A DNA stretch of 37,348 nucleotides from a virus. Shown here piece after piece: positions 6,170 to 13,150 of the stretch. Location: positions 1 to 37,348 of IMG/VR virus record IMGVR_UViG_3300006810_000142. One strand, written 5' to 3'. The stretch's first letter is position 1, and every line of letters starts with the position of its first letter. Made by a program: the position numbers and the translations under genes. Below the pieces are notes generated by a model. The model saw only the letters and a program-made list of their open reading frames with translations, was not told the DNA's origin and did no database searches.

Positions 6170-6180
6170 AAAAGAATATT

Positions 6181-6642
6181 ATGAATAAATATAAGAAAGT
6201 AAGATATAATCATTTATATGTAAGTTACTACGAGATGAAAAGAAGATGCTTTTCCAAGCATCGTCAAGAATATAAAGATTATGGGGGTAGAGGTATTAAA
6301 ATGCATAAAGAATGGAAAGTTAATTTTAAGTCTTTTGTAGACTACATAGAAGAATATTTAGGAGATAAGCCTAATAAAGATTTTACGATTGATAGGATCG
6401 ACAATCACGGAAATTATGAGCCAGGAAATGTACGTTGGGCTACTAAAAAAGAACAAGCTGTAAACAGAAGAATAAGGAAAGATGCTAATTTCTTATATTA
6501 TAAAACTATTAGATTTAGATTAAATGATTTAGCAAAAGCTTATAAGATAAATAGAAAAACATTATTGAATAGAATTATTAAACTAAATTGGCCTATAGAA
6601 AAAGCATTAAATACACCAGTAAGGCTAAAAGGAACAAAATGA
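6181..6642 (+). CDS. HNH homing endonuclease (phage type) with C-terminal HTH
   Basis: 153 residues. The N-terminal part has the phage HNH signature: YYEMKRRCFS, YGGRGI, then TIDRIDNHGNYEPGNVRWAT (metal-binding Asp/His/Asn residues). The C-terminal part (about 108-148) is a small DNA-binding helical domain ending PIEKALNTPV. Such enzymes cut DNA and spread their own gene. It is a diverged paralogue of the product of 9566-10018. It sits right after a terminator and overlaps the next gene by ATGA, so it has been inserted at an operon boundary. Confidence 0.8.
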   Translation: MNKYKKVRYNHLYVSYYEMKRRCFSKHRQEYKDYGGRGIKMHKEWKVNFKSFVDYIEEYLGDKPNKDFTIDRIDNHGNYEPGNVRWATKKEQAVNRRIRKDANFLYYKTIRFRLNDLAKAYKINRKTLLNRIIKLNWPIEKALNTPVRLKGTK

Positions 6643-6965
6643 CAAATAAAGAAAAGATACAAAAAATAATTAATGCGTACGCACGAAATGAGCATACAAT
6701 TGAATCAATTATAATTGAGATACTGCACTTCTTGAAAGATAAAGAAGCACAAGAAGCCCAGCAAGATGACGAGATTAAGGTTGGGGATGTGGTTTATTGG
6801 TTAGGTTATCGAAAAATTAGGAGGGGCAGGGTTGATGACATAAAAGCAAAAAATACTCTATATGTAGTAACAGAAAATGGAAATTATTGTGTTAAAAATG
6901 AAGAAGCATTTAAAACAGAAGAAGAATTGATAGAAAGTTTGAGGGGATGGGATGAAAATGAATAA
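6639..6965 (+). CDS. small protein with the EEELxxSLR domain
   Basis: 108 residues. A helical N-terminus is followed by one copy of the domain shared with 281-733 and 36828-37196: IKVGDVVYWLGYRKI, a beta-rich middle, then AFKTEEELIESLRGWD. The start at 6639 overlaps the HNH stop and has AAAGGA at 6627-6632. Function is unknown. Three loci of one family in a 37-kb genome suggest a modular adaptor or modifier role. Confidence 0.55.
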   Translation: MTNKEKIQKIINAYARNEHTIESIIIEILHFLKDKEAQEAQQDDEIKVGDVVYWLGYRKIRRGRVDDIKAKNTLYVVTENGNYCVKNEEAFKTEEELIESLRGWDENE

Positions 6966-7836
6966 ACTAATACTAGCATTAATAATTTTCGCAAGTTGTG
7001 GTGGTGGAGGTTCAAGCCAAGCACAGCCTTGTGGAGATGTCGATTGCCCAATAGGAATTAAGATGGTTCATATAAATTCAGAATTAAATTTTAATTTAAT
7101 AGATTCTGAAAAGATAATGAATGAAGCTATTAATTTTCTAAATACTAATACTACACTAACATTTAATTATGTTGGTGCTATTTCAATGGAAGACTTAAAC
7201 CCAGAAACTGCTACGTTAGAAAACTTTCTAAATAATAAAAAAAGATTTAGAGATTATGAAACCTTTTTCTGGGATAATCCAAATGTTGGAGGAAATTATA
7301 AGAATAGAGAGTTTACTATGATTATTGATAGACCTCTGATAGACAGCAACGGAATCAGGTATACAGCAGGGAGAGCTAAGATCTGTGCTTTATATGAACG
7401 TGGCAGCATCGGAGTTAGTTACGTAACACCTCTTGCCAATCCAAGACCGACATCAGCCAGTTACAAAAGACCATTTAGCGAGCTATTTAATAGAGCAGTA
7501 ACAGTAACAGCGCATGAGATTGGACATCTATCAGGAGCATATCATAAAGATAGTTGTCCGTTTTGCATTATGCACCCATCAGGTGGTCATGATGCTTTTG
7601 CTGAGGTGAATACATTTAAAGTCAGTGAAGAAAGTAACAACGAAATGGAAGTATGTGTTAGGCGTGAAACTAGACGTGCTATTATAAGTTGTAGAGATAG
7701 AACGAATAAAAGAAGAAAATTAAGAAGGTGTAAGAAAAGAAAAGGTGTTAGGCATGTGAGGTTAAAAGATGTTAAATTTGTAGGTGTTAGAAGTTTAGAA
7801 CCCAGCAATACAGCTAGTGATTTATTCGGAGATTAA
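6952..7836 (+). CDS. secreted metzincin-type zinc metalloprotease, lipoprotein
   Basis: 294 residues. The N-terminus (MKMNKLILALIIFASC) is a lipoprotein signal with lipobox Cys16, followed by a Gly/Ser linker. The zinc site is complete: HEIGHLSGAYH (His188, Glu189, His192, Gly195, His198) matches HExxHxxGxxH. It is followed by a C-P-F-C-I-M-H segment containing the Met-turn (Met207). The C-terminal third is extremely basic, with clusters of Arg/Lys and further cysteines. Matrixin-like and archaemetzincin-like proteins share parts of this pattern. Location is expected to be the cell envelope of the infected cell. Exclusion of other phages, surface remodelling or degradation of host proteins are all possible. 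It overlaps the upstream gene by 14 nt. Confidence 0.75.
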   Translation: MKMNKLILALIIFASCGGGGSSQAQPCGDVDCPIGIKMVHINSELNFNLIDSEKIMNEAINFLNTNTTLTFNYVGAISMEDLNPETATLENFLNNKKRFRDYETFFWDNPNVGGNYKNREFTMIIDRPLIDSNGIRYTAGRAKICALYERGSIGVSYVTPLANPRPTSASYKRPFSELFNRAVTVTAHEIGHLSGAYHKDSCPFCIMHPSGGHDAFAEVNTFKVSEESNNEMEVCVRRETRRAIISCRDRTNKRRKLRRCKKRKGVRHVRLKDVKFVGVRSLEPSNTASDLFGD

Positions 7837-8058
7837 ATGGACTATAAGACAAGCAAGTTTTCATTAACTGAAACTGAGCAGAATTTAAGAATTGCTTTAG
7901 TAGAATTAATTAGAAGTCACGTAGAAGAACGTGGAATTAGTCGAGAGTCACTTAGCAAAGTTTTAGACAGTTTAGAATTTGTTTTAGATGATTTTCGATT
8001 TGAACAGAAAGAGTTGTTTTTAGATGATTTACAGAATGTGAGGTTTAGAGATGAATAA
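7837..8058 (+). CDS. small acidic helical protein, unknown
   Basis: 73 residues, rich in Glu/Leu, with heptad-like leucines (LRIALVELIRSHVEERG). No family recognised. It starts at the base after the metzincin stop, with no clear spacer, and overlaps the next start by 8 nt, as part of a tightly coupled run of tiny genes. Confidence 0.5.
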   Translation: MDYKTSKFSLTETEQNLRIALVELIRSHVEERGISRESLSKVLDSLEFVLDDFRFEQKELFLDDLQNVRFRDE

Positions 8059-8272
8059 ACTAAACAAGATAGAAATTAGCTTTGCTTTTGCTGATGCTTT
8101 CTCTAAACCAGATGAAAAATACAATGTTAACGCAAATTCAGATACTCTTTTTGTTCGTATAAATAATAATTCATGGAAAAAAGTCAATACAACAAAAGGA
8201 ATGGTTAAAGCAAACGGGATCGTTATTGAAGCTATTAATGAAGTTTTAGGATTAAATAAAGATGACAAATAA
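8051..8272 (+). CDS. small protein, unknown
   Basis: 73 residues (MNKLNKIEISFAFADAFSK start) with alternating beta-like and helical stretches. No family recognised. It overlaps the genes on both sides, and is kept because it fits the coupled operon and has a GTGAGG-type site upstream. Confidence 0.45.
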   Translation: MNKLNKIEISFAFADAFSKPDEKYNVNANSDTLFVRINNNSWKKVNTTKGMVKANGIVIEAINEVLGLNKDDK

Positions 8273-8420
8273 AAAACAAATTGAAAGGTTGAAAGAATCA
8301 ATCAAAAGAGAATTAAAACTTCAAAAGGAGATTACTAATTATGATAATCAGTACGGTAACGGAAGGATAGATGCATTGGAAGATGTTTTAAAAAAGATAA
8401 AGGAGCTGGAAGATGAATAA
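8262..8420 (+). CDS. 52-residue coiled-coil peptide, unknown
   Basis: The frame starts MTNKKQIERLKES and ends KKIKELEDE. It is highly charged and likely helical or coiled-coil. Its start overlaps the upstream stop, and its 3' end contains the AAGGAG site for the next gene. The overlap pattern matches its neighbours, which supports expression. Confidence 0.45.
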   Translation: MTNKKQIERLKESIKRELKLQKEITNYDNQYGNGRIDALEDVLKKIKELEDE

Positions 8421-8619
8421 TATTTTAATATTAATTAAATCAGATGAATGGCTAGAATTAATTAGGATTGTGGCAACTTATGAAGGTATGGTCGAGGGGT
8501 TGATAATAATGAAAGAAAACGCTGATTTTGAAAAAATTAGCAATCGTTCTGCGATTCTTCAAAATTCATTTGAAAAAATAAAAGGTAATATTAAAATAAA
8601 GGAGCTGGAAAATGAGTGA
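8413..8619 (+). CDS. small protein, unknown
   Basis: 68 residues with a hydrophobic N-terminal stretch (ILILIKSDEWLELIRIV) and a charged C-terminus. No family recognised. A good AGGAG site lies 7 nt upstream of the ATG, and it overlaps the next gene by 8 nt. Confidence 0.5.
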   Translation: MNNILILIKSDEWLELIRIVATYEGMVEGLIIMKENADFEKISNRSAILQNSFEKIKGNIKIKELENE

Positions 8620-8980
8620 AACAAGCATAAACATCGGATTTATAATACTAGCAGTTATAGGGCTTTATTTATTAATACTATTCTTCATAGCACCATATAG
8701 AAGATTGAAAGCTAATTATAAAAAAGCACTGGATGAAAATAGAAGATTAGTAGATGAGGTGTTTGATGTTCGAAAGGCAAACTATAATCTAAGATGTGAG
8801 ATTGTAGAGCTTGAAAATAATAACAAAGACAAAGACCTTGAGGACTGGATTCTAAAAGAAAGGTTTATAAAAGACTTAGACGAAACGAAAGCCAAAGCAG
8901 ATGATTTTGCTGGGCAGTTAGAAATGCAATCAACTGAAATGGACAGTCAATCGTTTCAAAAAAAATATTTAACTAGATGA
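8612..8980 (+). CDS. single-pass membrane protein with long coiled coil
   Basis: 122 residues. A transmembrane helix (about residues 8-28) is followed by YRRLK and a long charged coiled coil (about 32-105). It resembles an inner-membrane spanin in size, but the positive charges lie on the C-terminal side of the helix, which favours a cytoplasmic coiled coil. Role unknown. The start has AAAGGAG 7 nt upstream. It is coupled to the next gene by ATGA. Confidence 0.5.
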   Translation: MSETSINIGFIILAVIGLYLLILFFIAPYRRLKANYKKALDENRRLVDEVFDVRKANYNLRCEIVELENNNKDKDLEDWILKERFIKDLDETKAKADDFAGQLEMQSTEMDSQSFQKKYLTR

Positions 8981-9198
8981 ATTGGCATAAGCTAGCATTT
9001 GAAGAAATAGATATGAAAGAAGAGATGACATGTAAAATATGCAATGAAAAGTTTTATGATGAGGAAATCATTTCTCATATCATTAAAAACCATCAGCATG
9101 AATTAGCAGGAAAGATGAAACGTTTTCAAGTTAGTAGGGATGATGCAATAAGTTTAATGGTTACAACTAGAGATTATGACAGAAAACCTAGCAATTAA
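8977..9198 (+). CDS. small C2H2 zinc-finger-like protein
   Basis: 73 residues containing CKICNEKF followed after a helix by HIIKNH, giving the spacing C-x2-C-x11-H-x4-H expected of a C2H2-type zinc finger. Such single fingers occur in small phage proteins and may bind DNA, RNA or protein. The start overlaps the upstream stop (ATGA). An internal ATG at residue 13 just before the finger is an alternative. Confidence 0.55.
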   Translation: MNWHKLAFEEIDMKEEMTCKICNEKFYDEEIISHIIKNHQHELAGKMKRFQVSRDDAISLMVTTRDYDRKPSN

Positions 9199-9337
9199 AA
9201 GATTGGAATCGGAATTAACCAGCATAGTAAGACAGTATGCAAACGAACCAAGAAAGCCTGTGCGAGATAGGATGGACAGTCGTGTTAAACAAATTAAACT
9301 GGAATTGGAAAAGATTAAAAATAAATCTAATCGTTAA
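9176..9337 (+). CDS. 53-residue basic helical peptide, unknown
   Basis: The frame starts MTENLAIKRLESELT and ends EKIKNKSNR; it is lysine/arginine rich and helical. It overlaps the zinc-finger gene and ends inside the 3' end of the oppositely oriented gene (9327-9548), an 11-nt tail-to-tail overlap. It is supported mainly by gene packing. Confidence 0.4.
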   Translation: MTENLAIKRLESELTSIVRQYANEPRKPVRDRMDSRVKQIKLELEKIKNKSNR

Positions 9338-9548
9338 CTGGTTTCTTCTTAGGTGCGAGAGTAAGTTTCTTACTTGCAAACAATCTCCCTACAATTGCAA
9401 GAATCCCTCCAATAGCTGCAATCTCAGGGGCGTATTCCCTTAATGCTGGTTCTCCTGCAAGGTCTGTAATAAAAGGTGCTAGGGCAACTAGACCTCCCAA
9501 TATTCCTTTACTGGTTAGGAAAAATTTACTGTTATTTTCTTCACTCAT
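9327..9548 (-). CDS. putative holin
   Basis: 73 residues with two hydrophobic segments: SKGILGGLVALAPFITDL (about 13-30) and EIAAIGGILAIVGRLFASKKL (about 41-61), then a basic tail. The pattern of a glycine-rich first helix, a short loop and IxAIGGILAIxGR is typical of a common phage holin type. It is the last gene of the leftward lysis-type block. The start has an AGGAGG-like site upstream. A second candidate is at 5759-5998. Confidence 0.6.
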   Translation of the reverse strand: MSEENNSKFFLTSKGILGGLVALAPFITDLAGEPALREYAPEIAAIGGILAIVGRLFASKKLTLAPKKKPVND

Positions 9549-9565
9549 ACAATCCTCCTTAAAAT

Positions 9566-10018
9566 TTAACGTAAACTCCCTACTGGCATTTTTAGTGCAT
9601 CTTGCATGCTGTAGCCGTATTTTTGTATTCTATCTCTCAAAGTATTATATTTTAGATTGTATTTTTTAGCCCAGTCGGCTATTGTTTTAGTCTGACCATC
9701 ATATGTGTACCTTCTATTAAAGCTGTTTCTGTTATTAGTTTGCACATCTTGAGTTACCCATCTGCAATTATTAGGTTCGTAATTACCACTAGGATTTATT
9801 CTATCAATAGAATGTTTATTACTTGGACGCTCCCCCATGTCGGCTATAAAGTTTCTAAAACCATTACCATCTGGCTCTAACCACCTACTACATATAACAA
9901 TGCCATTACCTCCATAATACTTAAACCTACTACTCCCCTTACAGTAGCATCTTGCACGCATGGATTTATATAATTTATAATCTTTATGCTTACTAACTAC
10001 ATTTATGGTTTTAGACAT
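9566..10018 (-). CDS. HNH homing endonuclease (phage type) with C-terminal HTH
   Basis: 150 residues. The hallmarks are YKSMRARCYC, YYGGNGI, ERPSNKHSIDRINPSGNYEP and CRWVT, followed by a C-terminal domain (YDGQTKTIADWAKKYNLKY … ALKMPVG) that probably binds DNA. Related to the product of 6181-6642, and both keep the SIDRI/TIDRI active-site region. It is inserted between a lipoprotein gene and the holin gene, overlapping the former by 16 nt, which splits a lysis-type block. Confidence 0.82.
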   Translation of the reverse strand: MSKTINVVSKHKDYKLYKSMRARCYCKGSSRFKYYGGNGIVICSRWLEPDGNGFRNFIADMGERPSNKHSIDRINPSGNYEPNNCRWVTQDVQTNNRNSFNRRYTYDGQTKTIADWAKKYNLKYNTLRDRIQKYGYSMQDALKMPVGSLR

Positions 10019-10602
10019 ACCTTTTCCCTTTTATAAAATGCTTCTAATCTAACAACTTTATTTTTTATTTTGTTCCATAATATAGTATTTCTCCAATGCT
10101 CTCTAGCTATTTTATCGTTATATAAATAAACTGGATTATGCTGACCTGCAAACTTTAAAGATATTCTTTTATTGTTTTTTAAAACTAATTCTACTTTATC
10201 AAAGTTTTGATTAATGCTCGCTTTAAATGTTTGGTTATGATGGTCTGTTACTGTTTTATATGGTGGTCTACTTAATGTATAAGGCAACAATGCAACTACA
10301 CTTCCTCCTCTAGTTGAGCTAGCCATAACTTTAAATCCATCATTTCTTTTTATATAAGATTTTGGATTATTACAGTCTGTCTTAGGCAAAAAATAATCAT
10401 CTGGAATTTCAGTAGGCTGGGAAGAGGGTTCTGGTGAAGGAATGGTTGTCGGTTCTACAGTAGGCAATGGAGAAGGTTCTGGTTTGCAATTCTCAGCACA
10501 CTCTTTATAAGCATCTCTAAGTTCCTTAATAGCATCAATTAAAGATTGGTCCAGCGAGCTACAACTAGCCAGTAATATTAAAAGAGGCAGCATTAAACGC
10601 AT
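10003..10602 (-). CDS. lipoprotein with proline-rich linker
   Basis: 199 residues from the ATG at 10602, chosen because AAGGA lies 6 nt upstream; the longer frame begins with TTG inside that site. The signal MRLMLPLLILLASC ends in a clear lipobox. A helical stretch and a Pro/Ser/Thr/Glu-rich linker (about residues 38-66) follow, then a C-terminal domain of about 125 residues with four or five cysteines. The domain is unrecognised. A surface role (outer membrane or cell wall span) in lysis or superinfection exclusion is plausible from context. Confidence 0.6.
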   Translation of the reverse strand: MRLMLPLLILLASCSSLDQSLIDAIKELRDAYKECAENCKPEPSPLPTVEPTTIPSPEPSSQPTEIPDDYFLPKTDCNNPKSYIKRNDGFKVMASSTRGGSVVALLPYTLSRPPYKTVTDHHNQTFKASINQNFDKVELVLKNNKRISLKFAGQHNPVYLYNDKIAREHWRNTILWNKIKNKVVRLEAFYKREKVCLKP

Positions 10603-10604
10603 GG

Positions 10605-10952
10605 TCAATCCTTAAATCTTAAACTTCCATAAATAGAAACTAGGCCTGAGAATAATCTTGCCTGGAATTTTAACCACAAACTACCATTCTCATTTGCTAG
10701 TTTGTAAATCGTTTCTTTAAATTCCTTATCTGCAATCTTAACCACGTCAACAGCGAGGTCAGGTTCTCCAATCCTAACCAGCTCATAAGCTGCGAGATAA
10801 GCCAAGTCATGTTCCACTCCTGCTGGATGAAAAGGATGGTCTTCTGCTAGTTCCCATAAAGGTGCCAATCCAAGTCTTGCAGTTCTATTATTTTCTTCCA
10901 CTATTTCTTGCCATCTTTCATTGCCAATCCTAGTGATTATTAACTTTTTCAT
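10605..10952 (-). CDS. phospholipase A2-like / DUF1353-like small protein
   Basis: 115 residues. The centre has HPAGVEHDLAYLAAY followed later by IADKEFKETI. An HDxxY motif plus a downstream ADxxF helix is the core of the PLA2-like fold and of the phage family DUF1353. In true PLA2 enzymes the His-Asp pair and a calcium loop hydrolyse phospholipids; I cannot identify a clear calcium loop here. It is flanked by a membrane coiled-coil protein and a lipoprotein, so a membrane-directed role in lysis or entry is plausible. Confidence 0.4.
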   Translation of the reverse strand: MKKLIITRIGNERWQEIVEENNRTARLGLAPLWELAEDHPFHPAGVEHDLAYLAAYELVRIGEPDLAVDVVKIADKEFKETIYKLANENGSLWLKFQARLFSGLVSIYGSLRFKD

Positions 10953-10958
10953 TGCAAG

Positions 10959-11297
10959 TTACATAAGTTTTGATTGTATAAAATTTATAAGACCAGAACT
11001 TGTATATGCTATTATAGCAATAATACTTGTTACTAGAATTTTAAAAAACTCGACTGCAAACTTAATTAATATATTCTTATTACCCTCTCTTATCTCTTTC
11101 TCGCTGGCTATAAAATCTCTAAACTCAATTACATTACTATCAATAGTAACTTTAATTTGATTGGTCGTGTTCTCAATATTATTTAAGTGAATTTTTAAAT
11201 CAGCAAGTTGCAATTCGTGACTGGCAATTTGTCCAGAATTTTTCTCAATCGTTTTTAGAACGTAAAGCCTGTATGCTTCCCAACTTTCATCATTCAT
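10959..11297 (-). CDS. coiled-coil protein with C-terminal membrane helix (XhlA-like build)
   Basis: 112 residues. The N-terminal 75 residues form a charged coiled coil (IEKNSGQIASHELQLADLK), followed by one transmembrane helix (about 83-103) and a short tail. This build resembles XhlA-type lysis proteins, which act with a holin, but the sequence match is only architectural. The ribosome binding site AAGGG lies 8 nt upstream. It is the first gene of the leftward block and shares the intergenic region and its inverted repeat with 11375. Confidence 0.45.
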   Translation of the reverse strand: MNDESWEAYRLYVLKTIEKNSGQIASHELQLADLKIHLNNIENTTNQIKVTIDSNVIEFRDFIASEKEIREGNKNILIKFAVEFFKILVTSIIAIIAYTSSGLINFIQSKLM

Positions 11298-11323
11298 TAA
11301 AAAGCCCTTCTTAAACTGGTTGC

Positions 11324-11366
11324 AGTGTCTTAAATGCTTGACACTTATAAGTTTGTATACTAATCT
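11324..11366 (+). promoter_or_regulatory. promoter/operator of the replication operon
   Basis: A perfect inverted repeat AGTGTC-N10-GACACT (11324-11345) overlaps a consensus -35 TTGACA (11338-11343). TAATCT (11361-11366) follows at 17 nt. Initiation near 11373 would leave almost no leader before the ATG at 11375. As the site is symmetric and lies between divergent genes, it may also control the leftward gene at 11297. Confidence 0.6.
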
Positions 11367-11374
11367 CTAAAACC

Positions 11375-12187
11375 ATGAAACTATTAACTCCTGGAATATA
11401 CGACAATCTCTCATCTCAAGAATATCACAATTTACCATACGCAAGTAATTCAAAACTATCAGAATTAAAACGCAGTCCTAAACATTTAAAACATCTTTTA
11501 GATTATGGAAGTGAAAGTTCTTCCAGTTTCCTAATTGGCAGTGCAGTTCACACAGCAGTATTAGAACCTGAAAAATTCAGTGAAACCTACGGTATTTTAC
11601 CAGAAGGACATGGAAATAGTAAGGCAGTTAAAGAGGCTAGGATAGAATTGGCAGATAAATTTGGAGATAATCTACTCACCCACTCCCAAGTAAAACAGTG
11701 TGATAGAATTAGAGAGGCAGTGTATGAACATAAAAAAGCAAAGAAATTAATAGACCTTAAAAAGAACGTAGAGCTTAGTTTAATATGGGATGACCCTGAA
11801 ACAGACGTAAGATGCAAGGCAAGAATAGATTTAGTTTGCAAAAACGGAATAGTTGCAGACTTAAAAACTACTACAGACGCAAGTCAAAAAAAGTTCACCA
11901 GCAGTATTTTACAATATGGCTATTACAGACAGGCAGGTATGTATCTTAAAGCTTGTCAAGTTCTAGGAATCGAGGCACACAGTTTTGTCATCATAGCATG
12001 TGAAAAAACCAGCCCCTATGCTTGTGCCGTATACAGCTTGGACCCAGCCCTATTTAACATAGGATGGGATGAGATACGCCAGCAATTAAAGGTGTGGAAA
12101 AAATGTCAGGAAACTGGCAAGTGGCCAAGTTACAATAACGAAGATGTTGTAAATATAACTGCACCTGATTGGATGGTGCCTAATTAA
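11375..12187 (+). CDS. RecE/YqaJ-type PD-(D/E)XK exonuclease
   Basis: 270 residues with the nuclease core: an N-terminal Y-x-S-x-S-x-LSELKRSP helix, IGSAVHTAVLEP (His59), Glu133, Asp152, Asp162-x-Lys164 (IVADLKTTT) and the QxxxY motif (Gln186-Tyr190). These 5'-3' exonucleases resect double-stranded DNA ends so that an annealing protein can load. The next gene encodes a Rad52-like annealase, completing a Red-type pair. The start matches the family's usual N-terminus. No ribosome binding site is visible and the predicted transcript starts only about 2 nt upstream, so the mRNA may be leaderless. Confidence 0.75.
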   Translation: MKLLTPGIYDNLSSQEYHNLPYASNSKLSELKRSPKHLKHLLDYGSESSSSFLIGSAVHTAVLEPEKFSETYGILPEGHGNSKAVKEARIELADKFGDNLLTHSQVKQCDRIREAVYEHKKAKKLIDLKKNVELSLIWDDPETDVRCKARIDLVCKNGIVADLKTTTDASQKKFTSSILQYGYYRQAGMYLKACQVLGIEAHSFVIIACEKTSPYACAVYSLDPALFNIGWDEIRQQLKVWKKCQETGKWPSYNNEDVVNITAPDWMVPN

Positions 12188-12197
12188 TGGAGATGCT

Positions 12198-12866
12198 ATG
12201 TCAGAAAAAAAAGACACTAGAAATGTTTGGAAAGAACTTACAAAAGAGTTCCCTAAAGAGGCAATTAAGGAAGTTACGTTTGGAAGGCAATACACCAGCT
12301 TAGATGCCTATCATATTATCAGCAGATTAACATCCGTATTTGGCCTTTGTGGTGTTGGCTGGGGATTTGGACACCTTGAATTTAAAGAGCTGGAGAGCTC
12401 AGTAGTTTGCATAGGAAGCATTTGGTATCGTGACCCAGAATTTGAAGACCAAACTTGTCAGGTGGATGCAGTTGGAGATGGAACTATTGTAAGCAGTAAA
12501 AAAACCGGAATAAGAGATGTAGCAGGGGCATATAAGAAATCTCAGACCAATTTAATGAGTAAGGCTGCAAGTTATATAGGGGTGGGGTTGTCGATTTATC
12601 AAGGTAAAGGATTGGATGACCCTTACTTAGACAAGGCAGAAGTTGAAAATAAACAACAGGATGTGAAGGTTTATAAGTATGACATATCAGATTTACCAAA
12701 AGATAAACTCCCAGCAGTAAACGAGTTCTTAAAAAAGAATGGGGCTTATAGGATGGATGCAAATCCCAGCCAAGTAGTTTCATTTAAACCATTAAAAAAA
12801 TTGGAAAAATACCAAGTGGTAGACCTCGACTCTGTTGAAGATATTAACAAACTTCTAGAGGTGTAA
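12198..12866 (+). CDS. Rad52-like single-strand annealing protein
   Basis: 222 residues. The first 140 show the Rad52/Rad22-type pattern: YTSLDAYHIISRLTSVFG, GVGWGF, and later GIRDVAGAYKKSQTNLMSKAASYIGVGLSIY. It binds ssDNA as a ring and pairs complementary strands, working with the upstream exonuclease in phage recombination and concatemer formation. The C-terminal 70 residues are charged and lysine-rich. It lies 10 nt downstream of the exonuclease gene. Confidence 0.7.
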   Translation: MSEKKDTRNVWKELTKEFPKEAIKEVTFGRQYTSLDAYHIISRLTSVFGLCGVGWGFGHLEFKELESSVVCIGSIWYRDPEFEDQTCQVDAVGDGTIVSSKKTGIRDVAGAYKKSQTNLMSKAASYIGVGLSIYQGKGLDDPYLDKAEVENKQQDVKVYKYDISDLPKDKLPAVNEFLKKNGAYRMDANPSQVVSFKPLKKLEKYQVVDLDSVEDINKLLEV

Positions 12867-12868
12867 TC

Positions 12869-13150
12869 ATGGGTAAAAAATTTAATGTTGATTTAGACCG
12901 TTTCTATGACGTAACCAATCCGAATCTAGTTAAGAAAAAATATCCAGACAGTATCGTAGAAGATGCTAGGTTCATATCCGACAATGCTAATCAAATCATC
13001 AACTATTTAAAAGAGTTGGAGTGGATTATGCAAAAGGATTTAGAACGCCATCGGGATGTTTCAGATGTAGACAAGTTGGTACTTAGAGAGAAGCTTAAGG
13101 TAGTAGAGAATATTTTAATTTATTTAGACAGCAATATAAGGAAGAAATGA
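12869..13150 (+). CDS. small helical protein, unknown
   Basis: 93 residues (MGKKFNVDLDRFYDV start), charged, with a predicted helical pair after residue 30. No family recognised. It begins 2 nt after the annealase stop and overlaps the next gene by 4 nt, so it is part of the recombination/replication unit. Confidence 0.5.
   Translation: MGKKFNVDLDRFYDVTNPNLVKKKYPDSIVEDARFISDNANQIINYLKELEWIMQKDLERHRDVSDVDKLVLREKLKVVENILIYLDSNIRKK

Noticed and set aside
8612-8980. Inner-membrane spanin (Rz-like)
   Set aside because: Size and coiled coil fit, but positive charges follow the membrane helix, which predicts a cytoplasmic coiled coil, and no outer-membrane partner overlaps it.
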